A DNA stretch of 5,696 nt from Spirochaetaceae bacterium. GTDB lineage: Bacteria > Spirochaetota > Spirochaetia > DSM-27196 > SLST01. Positions 1-4,561 of this stretch are shown here, piece by piece. Position numbers and translations under genes: made by a program. The DNA lies in the NCBI GenBank assembly GCA_007129695.1, contig SKVA01000457.1, positions 1 through 5,696 of the forward strand. Direction: 5' to 3'. Numbering within the stretch: the first letter of the stretch is position 1; each line of letters opens with the position of its first letter. The notes under the pieces are model-generated. The model made no database searches and was not told where the DNA came from. It saw nothing but the letters and a program-made list of their open reading frames with translations.

Positions 1-1236
1 AACATGGCCGGCCGCGGAACCGACATCAAACTCGGCGGAAACCCGGAGTTTCGCGCACGACGGCGGGCCGGGACCGACGCTTCCGACGACGAGTTCGCCC
101 GCGCGAATGCCGACGAACGAACGAAGTGGCTGCCTCAGTACGATGAGATTCGCTCGCTCGGCGGGCTCTACGTTCTGGGAACCGAGCGGCACGAGTCGCG
201 ACGGATCGATAACCAGCTGCGCGGTCGGTCCGGCCGACAGGGTGACCCAGGCGAGAGCCGGTTCTTCCTGTCGATGGACGACGATTTGATGCGGATGTTC
301 GGCAAGGGCGGCGCCAACCTCAAGTCGCTCATGTCGCGCGGGCTTCCCGACGGTGAGCCGCTCAATCATCCGATCATCAACCGAAGCATCGAACGCGCAC
401 AGACGCGCGTCGAGGAACGCAACTTCGAGATCAGAAAGCACCTGCTCGAGTACGACGACGTGCTGAACGAACAGCGCAAGTATATCTACAACCAGCGCGA
501 CGCCATTTTAGCTGATGGGTCGCTCAAGGACCGGGTACTGAGTACCGCGCGTGATTTCATCGCTCAGGCGCTTGAGAGCGTCAATGAGCCGCGCGACGCC
601 GACGCCGCGCGGATCGGCGAGCTGTTCGACACGATGAAGGAGCAGCTCTACTACGTTCCCGACGTCGATCCGGCCGACCTGACCAACCGGACGGCGAAGG
701 AAATCGAGGAAACGCTGCTCGCTGAGATGGACACGGATGTGCTCGCGAAAGCGGAGATCATCGGCGGCGAACAGCTCAATCTGGCGATTCGCTACGAGTA
801 CCTGCGACACATCGACGCGCGGTGGCAGGACCACCTGGAGAACCTGGAATCGCTGCGTGAGGCGGTCTACCTGCGCTCATACGCGCAGAAGAACCCGCTT
901 CTGGAGTACAAGCTCGAAGGGTTCCAGATATTCGATGAGCTTCTGTTCCAGATTCGCCTCGGTGTCGCGCGCAAGCTCCTTGCGGTGAAGGCGGAAGGCT
1001 TTCGCGCGCGCGTCCAGGGACCGCGTATCGCTGGGGCGCAGGAACACCATGGGCAGATGACCGTCTTCGGATCGGGCGCAGGTGGCGCGCAGGCGCCGAT
1101 GGCCGCTTCCGGACGGCAGTCGTCTGCGGCCGAACCCCAGCTCCAGACCGTCAGGCGATCGGTTCCAAAGGTGGGGCGCAACGACCCGTGCCCGTGCGGG
1201 AGCGGCAAGAAGTACAAGCACTGCCACGGCCAGTAG
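1..1236 (+). CDS. secA: Protein translocase subunit SecA, C-terminal part (5' truncated by window edge)
   Basis: SecA is the ATPase motor that pushes unfolded preproteins through SecYEG at the cytoplasmic membrane. The frame is already open at base 1 (Asn, then MAGRGTDIKLGG), which corresponds to the second nucleotide-binding fold of SecA, so roughly the first 500 residues lie outside the window. Counting the Met at base 4 as 1, helicase motif VI (QLRGRSGRQGD) is at about 71-81, the helical scaffold/wing block (EIRKHLLEYDDVLNEQR) at 142-158, and the two-helix-finger region (RHIDARWQDHLENLESLR through YAQKNPLLEYKLEGF) at about 268-308. An Ala/Gly/Gln-rich linker follows at about 332-385. The tail VGRNDPCPCGSGKKYKHCHG carries the Cys-x-Cys-x8-Cys-His zinc site (C396, C398, C407, H408) that binds SecB or ribosomes in known SecA proteins. 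It ends at TAG 1234-1236. No frameshift or missing motif is seen. The identification is essentially certain. Confidence 0.98.
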   Translation, partial: NMAGRGTDIKLGGNPEFRARRRAGTDASDDEFARANADERTKWLPQYDEIRSLGGLYVLGTERHESRRIDNQLRGRSGRQGDPGESRFFLSMDDDLMRMFGKGGANLKSLMSRGLPDGEPLNHPIINRSIERAQTRVEERNFEIRKHLLEYDDVLNEQRKYIYNQRDAILADGSLKDRVLSTARDFIAQALESVNEPRDADAARIGELFDTMKEQLYYVPDVDPADLTNRTAKEIEETLLAEMDTDVLAKAEIIGGEQLNLAIRYEYLRHIDARWQDHLENLESLREAVYLRSYAQKNPLLEYKLEGFQIFDELLFQIRLGVARKLLAVKAEGFRARVQGPRIAGAQEHHGQMTVFGSGAGGAQAPMAASGRQSSAAEPQLQTVRRSVPKVGRNDPCPCGSGKKYKHCHGQ

Positions 1237-1240
1237 GCCG
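1227..1240 (+). terminator. Short hairpin overlapping the secA stop codon (weak terminator candidate)
   Basis: CGGCC (1227-1231), loop AGTA (1232-1235) and GGCCG (1236-1240) form a perfect 5-bp stem that includes the last base of the secA stop codon. A second 4-bp stem, GCGG (1246-1249) with CCGC (1256-1259), reaches into the stop codon of the convergent gene. Neither has a T-run on either side, so neither is a canonical intrinsic terminator. They may merely slow polymerase between the convergent genes, or be chance structure in GC-rich DNA. Confidence 0.2.
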
Positions 1241-1258
1241 CGACGGCGGCTGAATCCG

Positions 1259-2260
1259 CTACCGCGCGAGGTGTTTCATCGGGTCTTCCCAGCGTCCGTT
1301 ACGTATCACCGAAAAATGCAGATGCGGCCCGGTGCTCCGACCGGTATTGCCGAGCGTCCCGATCTGCTGACCGGTAGAAACGTACTGACCAACCCTGACG
1401 CGAAACGCGTCCAGGTGCGCGTAGAGCGTACGAAACCCGCCGCCGTGGTCGAGGATGATCATCCTGCCGTAGCCGGCCGTGTCGTTTTCCATGTGAACCA
1501 CTCGACCGCTTCTGGCTGCCAACACCGGCGTCCCGATCGGCCCAGCCAGATCTATGCCGTTATGCAGATGCCACAGTCCGGTGATCGGATGAATGCGCAT
1601 CCCGTACGGCGAGGTGAAGCGGAACCGCCGAACAGGCCACTGGAAGAGTTCCCCGATCGCCAGGAGCAGCTGCGTGGTGTCCATCCGCGCGCCGGGTATG
1701 AACAGCGACTCGCCGACGGCAAGCCGCTCCGAACGAAGGTCGTTCGCGTCGAGGATCGCGCTCACCGGAATCCCGTACGAAGATGCGATCGACGACAGCG
1801 ACTCTCCGGGCATGATCGCGTGGAACACGCCGTCGCGATTCGGGATCGACAGCACGGTGCCCGGGAGCAGGCGTCGTACGTCGTCGAAGGTATTCGCCGA
1901 CATGAGCGTGTCGAGCCGCAGACCGTACCGCTGCGCTATTTCGGAGACGGTGTCGCCCGGGCGGACCGTGTACTCGGTTCGGCGAATCTGCTCGAAGTGA
2001 CTCGGGTCGACACTGAGTGGATCGAGGTTGCGGACGCGTGACACGCCCGACGGCAGCGCGACGATCGACGAGACCGACGCCGGTTTGAGCTCGACCCCGG
2101 CGTGGAACGCGAACAGCTCTCTTGGCGGGATCACCGAGATGGCGACATAGACGCCCAATAGCGCAAGAGGAAGCGCTACCGCGATGCTCAGATCGGCTGT
2201 CGGGTACTGCTGCGGCTCTACGGCCGCAGCACCAACGAGCGCGAGCCGCGGTCGTCGCAC
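1259..2260 (-). CDS. Membrane-anchored LysM/M23 (LytM-type) metallopeptidase, probable murein hydrolase
   Basis: Predicted zinc endopeptidase that cuts peptide cross-links of peptidoglycan outside the cytoplasmic membrane. With GTG 2258-2260 as start (333 aa) the order is: a short basic N-terminus (VRRPR...), one hydrophobic segment at about 24-44 (LSIAVALPLALLGVYVAISVI), a linker, LysM 1 at about 97-140 (YTVRPGDTVSEIAQRYG), LysM 2 at about 146-189 (FHAIMPGESLSSIASSYG), and a peptidase M23 domain at about 213-333. The zinc ligands HNGID (H233, D237) and HLH (H315), and the catalytic His of LYAH (H282), are all present, so it should be active rather than a degenerate activator of the EnvC/NlpD kind. 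The frame stays open upstream to 2695 with ATGs at 2617, 2629 and 2695. I prefer 2260 because coding-type base periodicity stops near 2200-2260 and the extension is Arg-rich and low in complexity. No good Shine-Dalgarno precedes GTG 2260, so the start remains uncertain. Stop is TAG 1259-1261, convergent with secA at 22 bp. The family is very sure, the 5' end is not. Confidence 0.9.
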   Translation of the reverse strand: MRRPRLALVGAAAVEPQQYPTADLSIAVALPLALLGVYVAISVIPPRELFAFHAGVELKPASVSSIVALPSGVSRVRNLDPLSVDPSHFEQIRRTEYTVRPGDTVSEIAQRYGLRLDTLMSANTFDDVRRLLPGTVLSIPNRDGVFHAIMPGESLSSIASSYGIPVSAILDANDLRSERLAVGESLFIPGARMDTTQLLLAIGELFQWPVRRFRFTSPYGMRIHPITGLWHLHNGIDLAGPIGTPVLAARSGRVVHMENDTAGYGRMIILDHGGGFRTLYAHLDAFRVRVGQYVSTGQQIGTLGNTGRSTGPHLHFSVIRNGRWEDPMKHLAR

Positions 2261-2262
2261 GA

Positions 2263-2272
2263 ACAGCGCTGT
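2263..2272. repeat. 10-bp perfect palindrome ACAGCGCTGT beside the proposed M23 start
   Basis: ACAGCGCTGT equals its own reverse complement and ends two bases before the GTG at 2258-2260 on the minus strand. It is also part of GCGCTG-T-CAGCGC (2266-2278). The position would suit an operator or a structure masking the ribosome binding site, but nothing else supports a function. In GC-rich DNA such a palindrome can occur by chance. Confidence 0.3.
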
Positions 2273-2345
2273 CAGCGCGCGAGTCGCGGCGCGAAGCGCG
2301 ACGGCTAAGCCAGGCCTACCGGTCGAACGGTGTACGAACGGACCC

Positions 2346-2365
2346 GACCGACTGCGCCGTCGGTC
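2346..2365. repeat. Inverted repeat, 7-bp stem and 6-nt loop
   Basis: GACCGAC (2346-2352), loop TGCGCC, GTCGGTC (2359-2365). The arms are exact reverse complements. It is the first of four such repeats in the divergent region. There is no T-tract on either side, so it does not look like an intrinsic terminator. Confidence 0.45.
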
Positions 2366-2430
2366 CGGCCTACGATCGCTACGCCGCGCGTCGGCGGTCG
2401 GATCGACAGCGATGTGACTATCGTCGTATC

Positions 2431-2449
2431 CGATCGCGCGAAGCGATCG
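2431..2449. repeat. Inverted repeat, 7-bp stem and 5-nt loop
   Basis: CGATCGC (2431-2437), loop GCGAA, GCGATCG (2443-2449). The arms are exact reverse complements. CGATCG also occurs at 2373-2378, so this hexamer appears three times within 77 bases. A structured RNA segment or a protein-binding site are both possible, with no decisive evidence for either. Confidence 0.45.
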
Positions 2450-2475
2450 TGCCGAGGCTACGTCACTACCGACGA

Positions 2476-2501
2476 CGACCGATGCCCGGCTGTACCGGTC
2501 G
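2476..2501. repeat. Inverted repeat, 6-bp arms and 14-nt spacer
   Basis: CGACCG (2476-2481) and CGGTCG (2496-2501) are exact reverse complements. The arm sequence resembles that of the repeat at 2346-2365 (GACCGAC/GTCGGTC), so the two could also pair with each other in a larger fold. The match is short and the call is tentative. Confidence 0.3.
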
Positions 2502-2502
2502 G

Positions 2503-2525
2503 ACGGCTGCAATGGCGACAGCCGT
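2503..2525. repeat. Inverted repeat, 7-bp stem and 9-nt loop
   Basis: ACGGCTG (2503-2509), loop CAATGGCGA, CAGCCGT (2519-2525). The arms are exact reverse complements. If transcribed on the plus strand, a G-U and a G-C pair (2502/2526 and 2501/2527) would extend the stem to nine pairs. On the minus strand the stem stays at seven. It starts two bases after the repeat at 2476-2501. Confidence 0.4.
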
Positions 2526-2630
2526 TCGAGTCTGAGCGTTCGCCGACCACCGACCGGCCTGCGTCGCGACGATGCAGTGCGCCGTCCGATTCGCTGCCCC
2601 TGTATGATACCCTTCATCCTACTCAGCATA

Positions 2631-2659
2631 TCGACACGTTTGGCCGACGGTATTATAGT
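2631..2659 (+). promoter_or_regulatory. Probable sigma-70-type promoter for the PBP-DUF115 operon
   Basis: TCGACA at 2631-2636 matches the TTGACA -35 consensus in five of six positions. It is followed by a 17-bp spacer and TATAGT at 2654-2659, five of six against TATAAT. Transcription would begin near 2666, about 20 bases before the GTG at 2687. The AT-rich -10 stands out in this GC-rich spacer, which raises confidence. No start site can be proved from sequence. Confidence 0.5.
2652..2657 (-). promoter_or_regulatory. Minus-strand consensus -10 (TATAAT), candidate M23 promoter
   Basis: Read on the minus strand, 2657 to 2652 is a perfect TATAAT and overlaps the plus-strand TATAGT at 2654-2659. 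No convincing -35 is seen 15-18 bases upstream (GCTCGT at the 17-bp spacing) and there is no extended TG. Its likely start near 2645 lies inside the longest possible M23 reading frame, which argues against the ATG at 2695. It may be a genuine divergent promoter or a by-product of -10 symmetry. Confidence 0.35.
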
Positions 2660-2686
2660 CCTGGATAGAGAGATACGAGCCGTCCT

Positions 2687-4561
2687 GTGGCCCACGATAC
2701 ACGAAATCGATCCACTACGAACAGTACATTTCGCGCTCCGCGGGTTCGCTACGTCATCGTGTTCGCGCTCATCGCCGCCGCGGCGGTGCTGATCGTTGCG
2801 CGCTACACCCGCATCATGGTCTCATCCGCACCTCAACCGTCGCCGACGGCGCTCGGTCCGTACGAACGCGGCCCCATCCTCGATCGAAACGGTCGCATCC
2901 TCGCGGTTCAGACCGAGTTGCAGACGGTCTGGGCGTGGAGGCCGGACATCGTCGACCCGGGCGCAACCGCGCGCGAACTCGCGCCGTTGATCGGTCTGAA
3001 TCCCGCAGCGCTTGAAGCGAGGCTCGGGGGACGCACCGGGTCGGTCACGATCAAGCGAACGATCTCTCCGGCTGAGAGCGAGGCAATCAGGGCCGCGAGG
3101 TCGACCGGAGGTCTGCGGGGGATCCGGCTGAGACCCGACTACGGGCGCAGCTACCCCGAACAGGCAAGCCTGGCAGCGATCCTTGGGTACGTCGGCGCCG
3201 ATGGCTACGGACTCGCGGGGATCGAACGGACCATGGAGTCCGAGGTCGCCGCGCGCGGCACCAACGGGTTCGGGAACCAGGTGTTCCTCACGATCGACAT
3301 GAACATCCAGTACGAGTCCGAGCGCCTTGCGCTGGAGGCGCTCGCGCGCCACCAGGCCGATTGGGTGACGATCCTTACGCTCGACGCGTCCAATGGTGGA
3401 ATTCTTGGCTACGCTTCGGTTCCGGGCTTCGATCCAAACACGTTTGGCGAGTACACCGACGAACAACGCCGAAATAGGCCGATTGCGAAGGTCTACGAAC
3501 CGGGAAGCGCCTTCAAGGTGTTCACCGTCGCATCGTTTCTCCAGCTTGGCGGTATCGGCTTCAACTCGACGTTCCTTACCGATGGCGCCTACCGGCAGAC
3601 GTCGCCTCCGATTCGAGATCTGACCAATTACGGAGTCGTCGACACTCCGGGGATCGTGCGTCTGTCGAGCAACGTCGCCGCGGCAATCGCAAGCGAGACG
3701 GTTAACCAACGGGCGTTCTACAACATGCTGCGGCTATTCGGTTTCGGAGAGGAGACCGGCATCGAGCTCAACGGCGAGGAGCGCGGGCTGCTCGCGCGGC
3801 CTGAGACGTGGTCGGGTCGAACGCAGGCGACGCTCGCGATCGGACAGGAGATCGCTGTCACCGCGCTCCAGATGGCGACCGGCGCGACCGTGTTCACCAA
3901 CAGCGGCGTGCTGCTGAAGCCCAACATCGTCGAGAAGGTCGTCTCGCCGAATGGTCGCCTGCTTCGCAGCTACGGACGCACTCCGGTTCGTGAAGTCGTC
4001 TCTCCAACTGTCGCATCGCAGATCCTCGCGGCTATGGAGCAGGCAGTCTCGCCAACCGGAACCGCCTGGAGGCTCGCGTACCCGGGGGTTCGCGTGGGGG
4101 CCAAGACGGGAACGGCCGAAAAGCTCGATCCGGCTACCGGCCGGTACTCATCGACAGCGTTCATCGCGTCGACGCTGGCGATCCTGCCGGTGGACGCGCC
4201 GCGCGTGATCGTGTACATGCTCATCGACCACCCGAAGGGCGAGGAGTTTCTGGCCGGACGAATCGTCGCACCGGTCCTGCGCGAGTACTTCGACTTCCTG
4301 GTGCCCTACCTTTCGATTCCCGTCGGTGACGACCGGCGTGTCGCGCATCCCGGTCGGATCCAGGTCACTCCTGTGTCGCTTCCTCCGATCACCGAACGCA
4401 TACCCGATTACTCCGGGCTCCCGAAGCGCGTTCTGGTACCGCTCCTGGAACGCGATGACATTTCGGTGCATATCGAGGGCTTCGGGTGGGTCGCAAGCCA
4501 GTATCCGCCGCCGGGGGCTCCATTCGAACGGGGCATGACGCTGCGCCTGGAGCTCGAGTAG
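2687..4561 (+). CDS. Class B penicillin-binding protein (FtsI/SpoVD-like) with C-terminal PASTA domain
   Basis: Predicted peptidoglycan D,D-transpeptidase that cross-links murein peptides in the periplasm, probably the septal (FtsI-type) enzyme. The 624-aa product has a short basic cytoplasmic N-terminus, one membrane anchor at about 22-38 (YVIVFALIAAAAVLIVA), and a PBP dimerisation domain containing RGPILDRNGRILA and the segment RSYPEQASLAAILGYVG. The transpeptidase domain has the three penicillin-binding motifs: S274-A-F-K277 (nucleophile Ser), S327-S-N329 and K473-T-G-T. A PASTA domain follows at about 570-624 (IPDYSGLPKRVLVPLLE...SQYPPPGAPFERG). The start is GTG at 2687: an in-frame TAG at 2666-2668 blocks earlier starts, and the next ATG (2816) would lose the anchor. 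Only a weak GAG (2677-2679) serves as Shine-Dalgarno. It is divergent from the murein hydrolase gene and its stop (TAG 4559-4561) overlaps the next gene. FtsI is preferred over PBP2/MrdA from the overall pattern and the PASTA domain, and that choice is less certain than the family. Confidence 0.95.
   Translation: MAHDTRNRSTTNSTFRAPRVRYVIVFALIAAAAVLIVARYTRIMVSSAPQPSPTALGPYERGPILDRNGRILAVQTELQTVWAWRPDIVDPGATARELAPLIGLNPAALEARLGGRTGSVTIKRTISPAESEAIRAARSTGGLRGIRLRPDYGRSYPEQASLAAILGYVGADGYGLAGIERTMESEVAARGTNGFGNQVFLTIDMNIQYESERLALEALARHQADWVTILTLDASNGGILGYASVPGFDPNTFGEYTDEQRRNRPIAKVYEPGSAFKVFTVASFLQLGGIGFNSTFLTDGAYRQTSPPIRDLTNYGVVDTPGIVRLSSNVAAAIASETVNQRAFYNMLRLFGFGEETGIELNGEERGLLARPETWSGRTQATLAIGQEIAVTALQMATGATVFTNSGVLLKPNIVEKVVSPNGRLLRSYGRTPVREVVSPTVASQILAAMEQAVSPTGTAWRLAYPGVRVGAKTGTAEKLDPATGRYSSTAFIASTLAILPVDAPRVIVYMLIDHPKGEEFLAGRIVAPVLREYFDFLVPYLSIPVGDDRRVAHPGRIQVTPVSLPPITERIPDYSGLPKRVLVPLLERDDISVHIEGFGWVASQYPPPGAPFERGMTLRLELE
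4549..4552 (+). promoter_or_regulatory. Shine-Dalgarno for the DUF115 gene, inside the PBP 3' end
   Basis: GGAG at 4549-4552 lies eight bases before the GTG at 4561, within the last codons of the PBP gene. It supports that GTG as the start and fits translational coupling across the TAGTG overlap. Confidence 0.55.

Larger units (their letters stand above)
2261..2686. other. Divergent intergenic region, GC-rich with several inverted repeats; possible M23 leader
   Basis: This stretch between the M23 and PBP starts has open frames on both strands but none looks coding. Hand counts over 2281-2580 give about 70, 66 and 70 percent G+C in the three codon phases. In the secure M23 body (1261-1320, 1441-1500 and 2101-2160) the same phases give about 57, 78 and 35 percent, the normal pattern for a GC-rich gene. 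The region contains four short perfect inverted repeats within 180 bases (2346-2525), a 10-bp palindrome next to the proposed M23 start, and promoter-like elements at 2631-2659. If the minus-strand -10 at 2652-2657 is used, the M23 mRNA would have a leader of about 385 nt. The alternative reading is that up to 119 extra Arg-rich residues (from ATG 2617) belong to the M23 protein. No tRNA, known riboswitch or IS end was recognised. Confidence 0.6.

Noticed and set aside
1082..2041. 319-codon plus-strand open frame across the secA end and the M23 gene
   Set aside because: It is antisense to a confidently identified M23/LysM gene, is rich in Arg/Pro, shows no domain, and overlaps the secA tail in another frame.
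2524..2532. GTTCGAGTC, resembling a tRNA T-loop
   Set aside because: The flanking bases do not form a T-stem, and no acceptor, D or anticodon arm can be built around it.
2122..2535. 137-codon plus-strand open frame in the divergent region
   Set aside because: Phase composition is flat over most of it and its left end is antisense to the M23 anchor region. The product is Arg-rich and matches nothing I recognise.
2261..2617. Arg/Ser-rich N-terminal extension of the M23 protein
   Set aside because: It has no three-base periodicity compared with the M23 body, and sits beyond a plausible anchor-proximal GTG. It is kept as an alternative rather than annotated as coding.
2822..3709. 295-codon minus-strand open frame opposite the PBP gene
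   Set aside because: It lies wholly within the PBP coding sequence, and its product is Arg-rich without any recognisable motif.
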